Positions 35,580-49,215 of a stretch of DNA of 64,000 bases are shown piece by piece. The stretch covers positions 30,827,130-30,891,129 of the forward strand of contig CM035167.1 in assembly GCA_020205615.1 (NCBI GenBank). The letters are read 5' to 3'. The DNA is from Panax quinquefolius. Its lineage: Eukaryota; Streptophyta; Magnoliopsida; Apiales; Araliaceae. The notes beneath the pieces are model-generated. The model had not been told where the DNA came from. It searched no databases and worked only from the letters and a program-made list of their open reading frames with translations. A program made the position numbers and the translations under genes. The number at the start of each line of letters is the position of its first letter. The stretch's first letter is position 1.

Positions 35580-37309
35580 CGCCGATGTGTCGCTGGAGCT
35601 TAGAACGGTGGCGGCGAAGAAATTGAAAGATTTTGTGTGAAAAATGGGAAGGAGGGAATATCAGATCGGGGAAAATTAGGGGAAAAGTAAGGAGGGAATG
35701 AAATTTCTGTATAGGAAACATTTTAAGCTCCGTGTTTTCACTTTCACATTTTTTTAAGCTCCGTGTTTTGTCTGATAGAGAACGTTTTTAAATAAAAATG
35801 TTATCTAGTTAAAACAAAAAAAATGTCCTTTTAAATAGATAACATTTTTGTATATATATCTATAACGTTTTTTTTAAAAACATTGTGGAAAAAAATACCA
35901 CAACATTTTTATAAAAAATATTATGGTTTAAGCGTTGTCTATTTAGTAATTTGTAGTAGTGACAGAATTATCCTTGGTTGACTAATGTAATTCCCAAAAG
36001 AAAAGCGAGAAGATTATTATCGTATTCCTTCCGATGGTGAGTCTTCTCTCGATATATAACTATCTCCATTATGCGCAATTGAGAACTATATTTTAATCAA
36101 ACTCCAAGATTATATAGGTAGTGCTTCGTAGATATACTTAAGAAGTGGATGCATAACCCTGACGCTTTTATGATAACACGAGGTTGTATGTCATTAGACA
36201 TCTTGTATGATAGTGGAAAAACACCTTCAAAGTTGGGTTCACCTCACCCTATTCGGTTCACCAAAATTAAATATCAAATGGCATGATACAATGATACGAC
36301 ACTTATCTAAAGTTCTCAATAAAATTATTTCCATACTATTTATGGAGAACCTCAACAAATTATGTAACCACCGTTCTATTACTTATTATCCTGCTAAACC
36401 CAATACACTCTTATTACCTAAAAGGAATTGTGAAGCAAAAGGGTGAGCTCAACTAGCCTAATAAGAAATATTATGACTAAGATAATGCGGGATAAATTAT
36501 CATTAGCCTTCAACAATGTTAAACCGATAAAATACAATAGATATCAAGTTTAACTACGATTGGAATAAACAATCCATTAGAAAAGTCGAGTAGAGAGCAT
36601 GATATCTACTATCTTCTATGATTTAAAATGTTTTCATCAATTTTTATCGGCCGACTAAAACTTTAATAAATAAACCTCATCATCATCGAGTCATCCTCGC
36701 ACTACTGGCCAAGGATATTCATTAAATCATCGATGGTGCGCTTATATCTTAGAATAATCCTCGGTCATAATCATACCAAAAAGCGTCCATCAATACACTA
36801 CATGTGCCATCAAGACTTTTACCACATTATTTATAACATTCTGGTGTCGTGTTATACTGAATGATCCCAGACATAATCATACCAAGTCCATCTACGCACG
36901 TAAGTCAAAGATGACTTTCATCACAATAATATAAGCATGAAGATGATGTGATGACATAATAATTCAATAAAACAAGTTCAAGGATAAATTTTAAAGATTT
37001 AAAATTTTAGTTTATCTGAAATCAATAATGTCCAAATTGTCAACATAATACTTCTTTTGTGGAGTAAAATTCAAGAATGCTCGAGAAGAATATTTTCATG
37101 AAAAGATCTTTGGATGAAGCCTTGAAATATCCGAGGATATTCTACTAATTTCATGGAGTATAGAAGCCAAAACTTTAACCAAATGAGTATAATAGAATAT
37201 ATGAAAGCCGCAAATAAATTTTAGCGCGCCATGCAGTAATCCATGTTGATTGATCATTTCCATAATTTAATAAGGAATGAATACGAATGACCATTAACCG
37301 TGCATGCAG

Positions 37310-37770
37310 AATCCACATGACGAGGTTATTCCAAAAGAATAATAAAAATGGAATAATGAAGAATTCACCAGCGTGCATAATTTTGCGATAAAGTTATTCA
37401 AATGAATAATAAAGAATGGAACGAAGTCACGCCATAAACCGCATGCATGAGGATATTCCACGAGAATAATAACTGAGAATGGAACCAAAGTTATGCGTAG
37501 AACCGTATAAAATGCAGAATATTCCAATGTAATAATAAAGAATGGAACCAGTCACGATAAACAAGCATGCATGGGATATTCCAAATGTAATAATAAAGAA
37601 TGGAATAACAACGAAATTCACGAGTAATGCGATGAGCCATACATATACATATTATTCCAATGAATAATAAAGAATGGAATAATGAAGAATTTCACCATGT
37701 ATGCGGTACTTGGATGTATGACGAGTTATTCAATATAAAAATAAAGAATGGAATAACAACCCTTACAGTA
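37310..37770 (-). repeat. GGAATA...TATTATTC tandem array in LTR
   Basis: About seven copies of a 55-70 bp unit whose core is ATTCCAATGAATAATAAAGA, followed by ATGGAA and a variable GC-containing part with TGCATGC. Sister arrays are at 41030-41455 (same strand) and, on the plus strand, 46020-46510 and 52740-53230. ORFs over these arrays are repeat translations. Confidence 0.85.
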
Positions 37771-37979
37771 TTGAAAGAAAATAACTCTCTTCATGAATAC
37801 GAAAGAATAATACACCTTACCTTAGAAAGAAGAGTATTAATTTGGTAGGCGAGGATATTCTCAAGAAAATTTATCTTGCTTTCTACGCTCAAAACTTCTT
37901 AAAACTCTAAAGAAATACACTCAAGATTATGAAGAAGAATTCTCCAATTCCGGTGTGTTTTCAATTCTAACTAAGCAAC

Positions 37980-37989
37980 CTATTTATAG
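37980..37989 (-). promoter_or_regulatory. LTR TATA box
   Basis: The minus strand reads CTATAAATAG, with a leader (TTAGTTAGAATTGAAAACACACC) shared with other LTRs of the family. Confidence 0.6.
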
Positions 37990-39059
37990 GAGAATGGAAA
38001 GTATACTATGCAATAAAATATAATATATTCTATTTATAATATATATATATACTACTTAAAATCTAATTAAACAAATAACTTTATAAAAGTATTCATTTTT
38101 ATATAAAAAAATTTACTATGCAAACACTATGCAGAGCACTTTATAAAAACACTATGCATAATAAAATATAATATATTCTATTTATAATCTAATAAAATAA
38201 ATAACTTTATAAAAGTATTACATTTTATATAAAAAGATTTTACTATCGCAAATACTACGCAGAACACTATCGCAAAACACTATGCATAATAAAATATATT
38301 ATATTCTATTTATAATCAAATAAAACAAAACTTTATAAAAAGTATTCATTTTAATATAAAAGCGTTTTACGTTTTATTACATTTATAATAATAATAAAAC
38401 AAAATTCATCATCATTATCATAATTCACATTATTAATCGACAGAGGTCATTATTAGAAAGAGGGACTTTCTAATAAGGATTTCTCCCTATCAGCCGCAAT
38501 TAGGTGACCAAACCTATCTCGATGCCAGAACTTCAGACATCGTTAATATTGTAAATAATAATATTAACAACTTTGTTATCTCAATTATTGATTTAATAAT
38601 ATATAAAATATCGACAATAATTGAATCAAATAACGTGAGATACTATCGCAATAATTCATCAGAGCAATAATTGAACAAAACCGAGTGACTTCTCACATAA
38701 GCATCAATAATCAATACCGGTGCTCTTATGCAACCACACGTACATCGTACTTTTAACAGGGTGTTTTAACAGTTAACGGTTCAAACTTCCGATTATTTTT
38801 ATAAAAATATTTTTGTTGTTTTCTTAATTAAACAATAATTTCGTTGTGGGGTCCACTAATGATTGTCTTGTCGCATTGAATATTCCCCGTTAAAAGCGAT
38901 TATTCCCCGACCAATCGAATATTATATAACAACTTCCGTACTTTGCAAAATTTATAAATATTACCCACAACTATAACATTATATCAACTTCATTCCATAA
39001 TATTTAAAAATGATATTTATAGAAAAAACATCTTTATTCATAAAAGGTGGGGTCTTACA

Positions 39060-39398
39060 ACCTCCCCTTCTTATGAAATTTCGCCCTCGAAATTAGGGTA
39101 CGTACCTGGTATTTCGAAGAGATGAGAATACCTTGCTTTCTTTTCGGATTGTACCTTCCCGATTATTTCCTCGGTATCATGATTTTCCCATTGCTCATCT
39201 CCTGTGTTTCAGATATCATTCTAGAATATACCTTCAAAACAAAGGTTAATTGACATATCATAATTTATCAACTTAGCAAGTAAACAATTTCATTCGTGTA
39301 AGTGCACTTTTATTTATAAGTATATTACTCATCTCTCCCCTCCTAGTTCTAGACTTATATCTCCGCCAACGACCATATCCCTAAGCTCTGATACCAAA
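39060..39398 (-). other. Minimal internal region: PBS to PPT, no coding
   Basis: On the minus strand it starts with TGGTATCAGAGCTTAGGG (39396-39379, initiator-Met PBS) and ends with a purine-rich AAGAAGGGGAGGT (39072-39060) just before the 3' LTR. The 300 bp between contains no ORF. A 'CTAATTTCGAGGGCGAAATTTCATAAG' block precedes the PPT and also precedes the PPT at 51786-51820, linking this element to the gypsy element at 45101-54220. Confidence 0.9.
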
Positions 39399-41889
39399 TG
39401 TGACGCCCCCAAAATAGGTATACATCACCCATCTTGAGTCGCCAGAAAATACACTACTGACAACTTCATTTATACAACTGTCGTACAAAATACGACAACA
39501 TATATACTGTGAGTTTCAATACAAATATATATACCAACTCGACTATTATCACAATTGCACCTTACATAAAGGTACGATCAATAAGCATTTTAGAAATTAA
39601 AATCTTTGGGAAGTGCTCGAGGAAACCTTCATACATGGGAGGCCATGCGTCCAGGTTATAATAGATATCATATGTCCACGAGTAATTATCCTTGGTTGAT
39701 TGAAGAGACCCAAAGAAAACGAGAAGATTACTATCATTTTCCTTCCAATGGTGAGTCTTCTCTTGTTATATAACTATCTCCATTGTCTGCAATTGAGAAC
39801 TATATTTTAACTAAACTACAAGATTATATAGGTAGTGCTCGTAGATATACTCAGCAAGTGGATGTGCACAACTCTGTCTTATGATAACACAAGGTTGTAT
39901 GTCATTAGACATCTTGTATAATAGTGGCAAAACACCCTTTCAAAGTTAGGTTCACCTCACTCTATTCGGTTCACCAAAATTAAATATCAAATGGCGTATA
40001 CAATACGACACACTTATATAAATTTCTCAATAAAATTATTTCCATACTATTTAGGAAGAACCTCAACAGCTATAGACCACCGTTCTATTCCCCTGTTATC
40101 CCTGCTCGACCCAGCTACACTCTTATTACCTGAAAGGAATTGTGAAGCAAAAGGGTGAGCTCAACTAGCCCAATAAGAAATATTATGACTAAGATAATGC
40201 AGGATAAATTATCATTAGCCTTCAACAATGTTAAACTGATAAAATACAATAGACATCAAGTTTAACTACAGCGGAATAAGCAATCCATTAGAAGAGTCAA
40301 GTAGAGCATGATATCTACTATCTTCTATGATTTAAAATGTTTTCATCAATTTTTATCGTTGAGACTCAAACAGTAAATAAACCACATCATCGAGTCATCC
40401 CCGCAAAGACAAGCCAAGGATATTCATTAAATCATCAATGGTCATTGACTATACCGAATAATCCTCGGTTATAATCATACAAAAGCGTCCATCAATGCAC
40501 TATGTGCCAATCGAGGACTTTTACCACATCATTTATAACATTACGGTCATGATTATCTTTGAATGATCCCTAGACATAATCATACCAAGTTCATCTATGC
40601 ACGTAAGCCAAAGATGACTTTCATCACAATATAAGCATGAGGATGATGACAATGACATAATAATGCAATAAAACAAGTTCAAGTATAAATTTTAAAGATT
40701 TAAAATTTAAGTTTATCCTGAAATCAATAATGTCCAAATTGTCAACATAATACTTCTTTGTGGAGTAAAATTCAAGAATGCTCAGAAGAATATTTCCATG
40801 AAAAGATACTGGATGAAGCGCAAATATCTAGGATATTCTACTAATTTTATGGAGTATAGAAGCCAAAACTTTAACCAACCTGAGTATAATAGAATATATG
40901 AAGCGCAAATGGATTTTTCGCCGCCATACGTACGGTAATCGCGTGAGCAGATCATTTCCATAATTTAATAAGGAATGAATCGAAGGATCATTCACCATGC
41001 ATGCAGTAATCCACATGTATGAGTTATTCCAACAGAATAATAAAGAATGGAATAATCAGAAGAATTCACCAGGCGTGCATAATTCGCACAAATAGGTTAT
41101 TCCAACAGAATAATAAAGAATGGAACCAGGTCGTGCGTAAGCCTGAAAGCAGGATATTCCAATGAGAATAATAAAGAATGGAACCGAATCATGCGAAACC
41201 GTACAAACAGGATATTCCAATGAATAATAAAGAATGAAACCGGTCATGCGTGAAACCGCATGCAGACGAGGATATTCCAATGAATAATAAAGAATGGAAT
41301 AACAACAGAATTCACTAGTAAATGCGATAGGCAAGCATGCATGAAAAGTTATTCCAATGAATAATAAAGAATGGAATAATGTAAGAATTTTACCATGTAT
41401 GCGATACTCAGATAGACGAGTTATTCCAATATAATAATAAAGAATGGAATAACAACCCTTACAGTATTGAAAGAAAATAACTCTCTTCATGAATACGAAA
41501 GAATAATACCCCTTACCTTAGAAAGAAGAGTATTAAAATTTGGTAGGGAGGATATTCTTGAAGAAAACTTATCTTGCTTTTCTACACTCAAAGCTTCTTA
41601 AAACTTTAAAGAAATACACTCAAGATTATAGAAGAAGAATTCTCTCCGAATTTACGGTGTGTTTTCAATTCTAACTAAGCATCCTATTTATAGGAGAATG
41701 GAAAGGATACTTATGCGATAAAATATAATATATTCTATTTATAATATATATATATATATATTATTTAAAATCTAATAAAATAAATAACTTTATAAAAGTA
41801 TTCTATTTTATATAAAAAGATTTTACTATGAAAATACTATCTGCAGCCTTTATCATGCAAACACTATGCGTAATAAAATATAATATATA
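39399..41889 (-). repeat. 5' LTR of the reverse element, outer end truncated
   Basis: Begins (inner end) TGTGACGCCCCC at 39399 and follows the other LTR closely to about 41889, where similarity stops within the U3. About 0.9 kb of U3 is missing compared with 37990-39059. It includes a TATA box on the minus strand at 41684-41693 and an array at 41030-41455. The next 105 bp (41890-41994) is unassigned. Confidence 0.8.
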
Positions 41890-41994
41890 CATTGGAAGAA
41901 TGCATATTGTGATTTGATGTTTTATAAACAAATTCATGATTATGTAAAGTCCTTCAAAGAATATATGTATGAGGACTTAATGATAGATCAAAGT

Positions 41995-43325
41995 TGTTAG
42001 GTTGATTTTAGCTTTTAAGTGTTTTACCTATATAGATAAAGAGATCAAATCATTAGGTTGATCCATGGCTAGAAAAAAAGAAATAAATAATTTGGTAGTC
42101 TATCCAAATCGATCAATGATTGCGAAGCTAAAGCGAGGATCGCAGAGAGTCGAGACAATCGTAGTGTATCGCCTTGAAGGGCCTCTCCGGGAATCGTAGA
42201 GAGTGGTCCAGACGTTTCTCACGATCTAACTCGAGAGATCGTAGTGTGCTCTCGAAAACGTAGAGTTTGCAAGATGAGCAAGTGATGATCGTCTTGTGAA
42301 GAAAGCGTAGTGTACTCTTAGAGCAAACATCGATATGATAAGACACTACAATTTGAATAGTAGAGTGTCACCTGCCTTGTGTCGAAACATCAAGCCCTAT
42401 CGTTCAATTGAAGATAGACTCCAACAAATAAGGAATGGGCTTTGAGCGTTTGAAGCTCTCACCAAATCCCAATGGTACAAAAGATATCCTTAGTATTGAT
42501 CAAAAGAAACGAGTCAAGAAGCTAAGAAAAGGACCATTGGTAGGAGGAAAACACCTTTTCGGTGTTAGGTGAGAAGCGATCAACCGTGTCGGTGGGCGAA
42601 TGCAATTCGGAAGATGTGCGAAATGTTCCATCAAAGCTCAAAAATGTCAAATGCATTTAATGCTTCATCGAGATAACTTCAACGGATAGATTTTAAGGAT
42701 CTCATATATACGAATCTGAGTACACGTAAGAGGTAAGCAAGTATTGGACAAAAGCGATAAAAACACAAAACAGCTGAACTCTACTATATCGAGAAAAGGA
42801 GAAAGCTTGCTCAATTTACTCGGGTTCTTTCGAACAAGTGCTTAATCGCAATCGAGTAGCCTCAATCACAACTCAACAACTATCAATCTCATGAAGTAAG
42901 AAGTTCCAAGTCGAATGACTTGAAGAGTTCTAAGTGAATCAGTAAAGAGCCAAGTCTCTTTGGACTTGAAGAGTTCAAGAGTGAACTTAGAAGTGCTGGA
43001 AGATCTATTTGGTCAGAAGGAATCTGTGAGATTCAGACGAGTGTAAAAGACATCCTTAGTGGATTTCCTATTCAAGGAGTAGAAGAGTGGACTAAGAGCT
43101 TTGAGTGCTCCGAACCACTTAAAAACAACTGTGTCTTTATAACTGCTATAACTGCAATAACTGCCTTGCTCCCTTTAACCTGGTATCTAAAAGGTTTTTT
43201 GAAGAATCAATAATTCCGCTGTGCTTAAAGATTTATCAAAACATTCTTTAAACAAAGAAAAGTTTTTAATATCTATTCAACCCCCCTCCCCTTCTAGATA
43301 ACTATTGTGCCTTCGGGAACTAACA
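41995..43325 (+). repeat. 5' LTR of the Ty1/copia (SIRE-like) element
   Basis: Bounded by perfect terminal inverted hexamers TGTTAG (41995) and CTAACA (ending 43325), with the PBS starting two bases later. The 5' half (42110-42320) contains about eight spaced ATCGTAGAG/ATCGTAGTG motifs. A pyrimidine-rich CAACCCCCCTCCCCTTCTAGA lies near 43279. No TSD can be confirmed because the 3' LTR is not in the window. A reverse ORF at 42128-42346 arises from the repeated motifs. Confidence 0.8.
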
Positions 43326-43327
43326 AT

Positions 43328-43339
43328 TGGTATCAGAGC
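43328..43339 (+). other. Primer-binding site of the copia element
   Basis: TGGTATCAGAGC, complementary to the 3' end of initiator-Met tRNA, lies two bases after the LTR end. Confidence 0.92.
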
Positions 43340-43378
43340 AGGTTCTATAATATAGCCTACAAAGCTTGAGTAGATCCA

Positions 43379-44750
43379 ATGGCACACTTACCAAGCAAAT
43401 CAAAGACTGGAGGAGGCAGCAAGCCACTTATGTGCAACAAAGATAAATTTGCTAACTGGAAGGTTAGGATGCAAGCTTACATGGATTCATTAGATGAAGA
43501 TCTATTTGAAACTGTTCAGAATGGGCCCTATGTTCCTACAAAGCTTGCACCAACTACAGATGATCCAGACAGAGTACAGATTAAGGTCAAAGGAGAATGG
43601 ACAGAGAACGAGAAGAGAGATATCCAACTTGGCAAAAAGGCCAAGAACATTTTATTTCAATCATTAGAAGATGATCTATTTGAAAACGTGATTAACTATA
43701 AAATAGCAAAGGAGGTTTGGGAAGCACTACACATTATGCATGAAGGAACAGAAGAAGTCAGAGAAAATAAACAATCTCTCTTGACTCAACAATATGAGAT
43801 GTTTGCCCATGTTCAAGGAGAGAACGTCACTGCTACATACGAAAGATTCAATATTCTGCTCAATTCTCTACGAGCCTATGGAAAGATCTATCCAAATAAA
43901 GATCTGATCATAAAGTTCATGAGAGCTTTACCAAGCAAGTGGGATGCCAAAACCACTACCATTAGAGAATCAAAGAATCTACATGAAATGACTGTTCAAC
44001 AGTTATATGGCAACCTCCTCACGTACGAACTGGAGCTAACACAACGAGCTGAAACGTTATCTGAAGGAAGAAAGAAGGATAAAGGTGTTGCGCTCAAAGT
44101 AACTGAAAACACCTCCAAAATCAACACTGAAGTTGATTCTGACTACGATGAAGATGATGATGAGGACTTTGTAATGCTAGTTAAAAGACTAAGAAGATTC
44201 ATGAGACAAGGTAGAACTAGCAAGCCAAAGAAAGTTAGAAACTACAACAGCCAGGAACAAATGAATGACCTATGCTATAACTGCAAGAAACCTGGTCACT
44301 TCATTGCCAACTGCAAACCTCTCAGAGAAGAACTCAAAAAGAAATCACATATAAAGAAGGAATACAAAGGCAACAAGAGACCAGCAAAGAAAGATAAAGG
44401 CCTTGTAGCTGGAGGATCGTGGAGAGACTTTGATAATGACTCAACTCCAGAATCTAGAGACGATGAAGATCCCCAAATGGCTAACCTCTGACTAATGGCC
44501 AAAAGTGCAAGGGACAAGCAGAACTCCAACGTACATGAAGTAAGTATCGATGAGGTATTTGACTTTAATTCTCCTGATGTAGATATTGATGATCTTAGAA
44601 CTGCATTACATGGCATAACATCAGATCTACACCAATACATGAAGTGGTTTAGAGTTCTGTCTAAGGATTATTCACTTCTTCAAAAGGAGAAAGAAAAGGT
44701 TCATGAAGAATTGGAAACTGCTCTTCTCAGTACTAATTCTTTCTCTGAGC
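43379..44750 (+). pseudogene. Ty1/copia gag, first part (stop at 44491)
   Basis: The ATG at 43379 lies 40 nt after the PBS. The ORF to 44491 encodes 370 residues: a UBN2-type capsid (residues about 15-225, with NKDKFANWKVRMQAYM, IAKEVWEALHIMHEG and MRALPSKWDAKTTTIRE), an acidic patch (255-265) and a CCHC zinc knuckle CYNCKKPGHFIANC (about 299-312), then a Lys-rich tail. It would form the particle and bind RNA. The TGA at 44489-44491 sits where SIRE-type elements have a Cys in NLCLMA, a one-base change. The frame reopens at 44492 and runs to 44750 (DLRTALHGI...KEKEKVHEELE coiled coil), where the solo LTR cuts it. The reading frame resumes at 56545. Confidence 0.93.
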
Positions 44751-45100
44751 TTGAATGTGACGCCCCCAAAATAGGTATACACCACCCATTCTGAGTTGTC
44801 AATACATGGTACAGAAACAACTACAACTTTATTATTACAACAGTAAAACTGTGAGTTTAAATACAAATATTATCTTCTAGACAATATTTATACTCAAATA
44901 AATCCTCATCACATTTATTGATACATTATTTTACAAAATGGTGAGGACTACTAAACAATCCTTTCTAAAACCTTCATTCCATACCCCGACTGCATACTCG
45001 CTTATATTCTCGCCTCCACGAGAAGAATGGAACAAAAAGGAAAAGGGTGAGCTCAACTAGCTCAGTAAAGAATATTATGACTAAGATAATATATAACAAA

Positions 45101-47516
45101 TGTGAGACCCCAGATTTTATCAATAAAGATTTAAATTTTGTTGAAATAATTTTTTTAATATTATGGTGTGAATTTAAGATATTATTATAGTTGTGGGTAG
45201 TATTTATAAATTTTGCAAAGTATGCAAGTGGTTATATTATATTCGATTGGTGGGGAATATTTCGGTTTAGCGAGGAATATTCGTACAACTACTCAATCAT
45301 TGGTGGACCCCATAATGTAATTATCATTTGATCGAGAAAACGACAAAAAATATTTTATTGAAATAACTACGGAAGTTTTACCGTGGTTACCGTTGAACTA
45401 CTTCGGTAGTAAAAGTACGATAATACGTGTGGTCGCATAAGAAGACATTACGGTATTGATTATCGATGCTTATGTGAGAAGTCACCTACGGTTTGATTCC
45501 ATTATCACAATTAATAATATGAATTATTATAGCGATAATGACGTTTTGTTTTATTCAGTATTATTAACGTAATAAAATGTAAACATTTTTTATATAAAAT
45601 AGAATACTTTATTAAAGTTATTCTATAAATAGAATATATTATATTTTATTATTATGCATAGTGTTGCAGATAGTGTTTTGCATAGTATTGCATAGTGTTT
45701 GCATAGTAAAATATTTTTATATAAATAGAATATATTATATTTTATTTAAAAGATTTTTCTTTAAATATGGACCGTCGATTAAAGTAAATCAATCTGGACC
45801 GTTCATGGATTAATTACTATGCATTCCATTTTCCTATAAATAGAAGCTCATTCCTTCATTATTTTCTTATTTAATTCATTGAAACTCTAGAGAGAGAAAT
45901 TATAGAGAGAAGTTTATAGAGAGAAAATTATAGAAAGAAGAAGAGTATTCTCACTACTTCACTACTTATATTCAGGTTCTTTTACATGAAAGGGGTGTTA
46001 TTCTTTCTTCTTGAAGAGAACTTCGTTATTCCATTCATTATTATTCATTGGAATAACTTCGTAAAAGTGGCATACCCTATACATAACTCAGATATGCTGC
46101 AGATACCCTATACTTGGTGAAATCCTTATGTTATTCCGTTGCTTATTATTCATTGGAATAACTTGTATATGCGCAGTTTACCTATACTTGGTGACATTCT
46201 TCTATTATTCTTTGGAACATCCACGCTCGTGTGTTTTACACCGGACCTGGTTCCGCTTTTTATTATTCTCATTGGAACATCCCGCTCGTGTGTTTTACAC
46301 CGACTGGTTAAAATCTTTATCATTCTCGCTGAATATCCTATCTCGTGTGTTTTACACCGGATCCGGTTCCATCTTTATTATTCTCGTTGGAACATCCCGC
46401 TTGGTGAATTTCACCGACTGGTTCCGTTATTATTATTATTCCGCTGAATAACTCGTTCATGCATCAAGCACCGCATGCATGGTGATTTCTTTTGTTATTC
46501 CATTCTTTATTATACCCGGTTAAGTTAAAACTTTGACTTCTATACTCCATGAAATTAGTAGAATATCCTCGATATTTGCGTTTCATCCAATATCTTTTCA
46601 TGGAAATATTCTTTCCGATCATTCTTGAATTTTACTCACAACTAAACAAAGATCATGTTCGACAATTTGGACGTTAATAATTCATGGATTAAATAATTCT
46701 TGAACTTGTTTTATTGAATTACTATGTCATTGTCATCATCCTCATGTTATATTATGTTATCTTTCGCTTACGTGCATAGATGAACTTAGTATGATTATGA
46801 TCGTGGATCATTCTAAGATAATCATGACTTGATATAAATGATGTGACAAAAGTCCTCGGGGCTTCAGAATGCAAAGTGATGGATAGTTTTGGTATGATTA
46901 TGACTGGGGTGATTCTAAGATAGTCGCTTGACCATTGATAATTTGATGAAAATCCTCGACCGTGGTACGTGGATGATTAGATGTGGTGGTTTATTTATTG
47001 TCGAGTCTCAAATGATAAAAATTGATGAAAACCTTTTAAAACCTAAAAGATAGTAGACTTTATTCTCTACTGACTCTTTTAATGGATTGCTTATTCACCG
47101 CAGCTTAAACCGGTTGTCTATTGTATTTTATCGCTTAACACCGTTCAAGGCTAATGATAATTTATTCGCATTATCTTAGTCATAATATTTTTCATCGGGC
47201 TAGTTGAGCTCACCCTTTCTTTCACCGTTTCTTCGTGAAATGAGAACATATTTGGGACGAAGTCGGGGAACTAAGTAATGGTCCAGAGGATAGCATTAGT
47301 AGTCCTCACTATTCGTGAAATAGTGTGATAATAGTTGTAATGAGGACTCCTTTTGAGTTTGTATAATATCTAGTAGACAATATTTGTATTCAAACTCATG
47401 AGTTTATGTCGTATTGCATACACCTACGCTTATATTAGTAAGTTGTATTTGAATTTATGTACCATGTAAGTGGCGACCCAAGATGGGTGACGATACCTAA
47501 TTTTGGGGGCGCCGCG
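45101..47516 (+). repeat. 5' LTR of the gypsy element
   Basis: Begins TGTGAGACCCC. TATA box at 45834-45843, GA-rich leader (45885-45940), tandem TTATTATTC...GGAATA units (46020-46510). The ending should read GGGGGCGCCACA but reads GCCGCG. ORFs at 46128-46451 are repeat translations. Confidence 0.92.
45834..45843 (+). promoter_or_regulatory. LTR TATA box
   Basis: CTATAAATAG. The matching site in LTR2 (52549-52558) reads CTATAAAATA. Confidence 0.65.
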
Positions 47517-47518
47517 GT

Positions 47519-47534
47519 TGGTATCGAGCTTAGG
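47519..47534 (+). other. Primer-binding site, one base short
   Basis: Reads TGGTATCGAGCTTAGG. The canonical TGGTATCAGAGC is missing one A, which could be a real deletion or a consensus error. Confidence 0.8.
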
Positions 47535-47696
47535 ATATGATCTCCGGTTGAGATATGAGATAAGAACTAGGAGGGAGAGATTTGGAATTCTTCGCTAGTA
47601 TGACCTACCTAAATTTATTTGGTATTTAATTGGTCACGAGTATAGGGATAATATGTGATATGTTAATTAACCCTTATTTTGTGGCAAAGTGTTTGT

Positions 47697-48840
47697 AAAT
47701 GGCATCGAAAATGTTGAGAATAGCAATGGAGCACAAGAGGTCATTGATTCTCCACATATCAATAATCAGACAATGTGCAACAGGATGGCGATAATCCTCC
47801 GTAAACAACAACACCGATCAATCAATGATGAACGATTTGCAGACGCTTAAAAGGTTTTTAGAATTCATGCAACATCAAAGTAAAGCGACTCGCCCAAAAC
47901 GTAGGTGGAAACACGTAAAACTCTCAGCGGTCACCGCTAAACAATTCAAGGAGCTGGGACCACCGGAGTTTAAGGGAGAGCCAAAACCACGGCGGAAGCA
48001 TGGATAAAGCATATTACCAAGATATTTGATGTCTTGGGATGCTCGAGAGAGCAAAAGTTCCCTTTGTCGCCTTTATGTTGCACGAGAGAAGTGACATCGG
48101 TGGGAATCCAGAAACGACTCAACTTTCTTTCAGATCAAGATATCTTGGGAGAAGTTCCAGAGTCATTCAACGACAAATACTTTTCCGAAAGTATTCGCCA
48201 CATGAAGGAGGTGGAGTTTATCAAGTTGGAACAAAACAATATGACCGTGTCGCAATACGAGGCAAAATTTATGAGTTATCACGATTTCGTCCCCACTTGG
48301 TGGATAATGAAGAGAGAATGGCGCGAATGTTTTTAAGAGGTTTGAAGCGAGATACGCCAACATCTTATTTCTCATAAACCGTGTTTTTATTCAGATGTTG
48401 TAAATAGGGCTCGATTAGTGGGAGCGCGATAACGAGTTAACTTAACTAAAAAGAGAGCAGACGGCAAAATTATAATACCAATGGAGAGTATCATGAGCGG
48501 TGACAACAAGCGTGGAGGGAATCAACAAAGCCAGATATGGTAACCACTTCGGTGGTAATCGGGCCAAAATAATAAAATGGACATTTCAAGAAAAGGAGAT
48601 TCAACAATGATGGAAAGACGCCAAGACCAAAGACTGTTGTTAAGGAAGGAGAAGGACCACCTATTATATGTTTCAAATGCGGAGGAGAGGACACATCATC
48701 CGAAGCTACTACGTCATTCAAAGCATGTTATAATTGTGGAAGAGAAGGTCACTTAGCTCGATTTTGTCATTTACATCGAAAAACAAATTCAACTAGGATG
48801 GAGGCACCAAAGGTCATCCCTGCATAAACCAAAGCCAGTA
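47697..48840 (+). pseudogene. Ty3/gypsy gag with zinc knuckle, frameshifted
   Basis: An ATG near 47700 opens MASKMLRIAMEHKRS. After stops the frame 47825-48006 gives GPPEFKGEPKP. The capsid core continues in alternating frames (FDVLGCSREQKFP, VPFVAFMLHERSD, QNNMTVSQYEAKFMS, RPHLVDNEERMARMFLRGLK). The Cys motifs near 48668-48770 include a decayed CFKCGGEDT and a good CYNCGREGHLARFC. The block order is typical for plant gypsy gag, which coats and packages the RNA. At least five frameshifts break it. Because each lost frame continues at once in a neighbouring one, some may be sequencing indels. Confidence 0.85.
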
Positions 48841-48904
48841 GTTTAAGAGAGAGCATTTTTTTCTCGTGACGAGGAACCCGAATAAGATTATCACGGGTAA
48901 GTAA

Positions 48905-49215
48905 TCATAAGCTCACAAGTCTATACCGTGTTAGATACCGCCTTCTACCACTCTTTTATTTCACCTAGTTGCGCTCAACGCTTAAATTTGACTCGGAGAA
49001 GTTAGACTTTGACTTGTTGGTTGAAACCTCGTTAGTAGGAGCCTTCACATCGCTTACTATTTTTAAATCTTGTTTGATTCAAATAAACACTTTTCACGCT
49101 ACATGTCGATCTTATCTTTTGAAAATACTTGTCTTTGATGTGATTTTAAGAATCAATTGGTTAACTACTCATCATGCTTTTCGTAGGGTTGTTAGCTTTT
49201 ATATTCATAACCAAC
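48905..49215 (+). pseudogene. Ty3/gypsy protease domain, active site altered
   Basis: Reads VLDTAFYHSFISPSCAQRLN near 48925-48985. The catalytic D-T/S-G appears as D-T-A. The ORF 48969-49229 continues with the rest of the domain (KSCLIQINTFHATCRSYLL ... FDVILRINWLTTHHA, matching the usual 'FDVILGMDWLS.H'). It is expected to be inactive. Confidence 0.8.

Larger units (their letters stand above)
35962..39059 (-). repeat. Main part of the 3' LTR of the reverse element
   Basis: Continuation of the LTR that starts at 31039, after the CACTA insertion. It parallels 39683-41889 in order. Contents: the 'gagctcaactagcc' terminal block (36445), 'TGTCCAAATTGTCAACAT' near 37030, an array of ATTCCAATGAATAATAAAGAATGGAAT units (37310-37770), a minus-strand TATA box (37980-37989) and U3 to TGTAAGACCCC at 39059. 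No gene is supported. Confidence 0.85.

Noticed and set aside
39379..39396. tRNA-like sequence GCTCTGATACCA here and at 9607-9624 and 43328.
   Set aside because: These are 12-18 bp primer-binding sites complementary to tRNA-Met and not tRNA genes; no cloverleaf is present.
46128..46451. Two overlapping forward ORFs of about 100 codons with hydrophobic repeats.
   Set aside because: They translate the LTR tandem units, and the matching part of LTR2 (52884-53387) has different frames.
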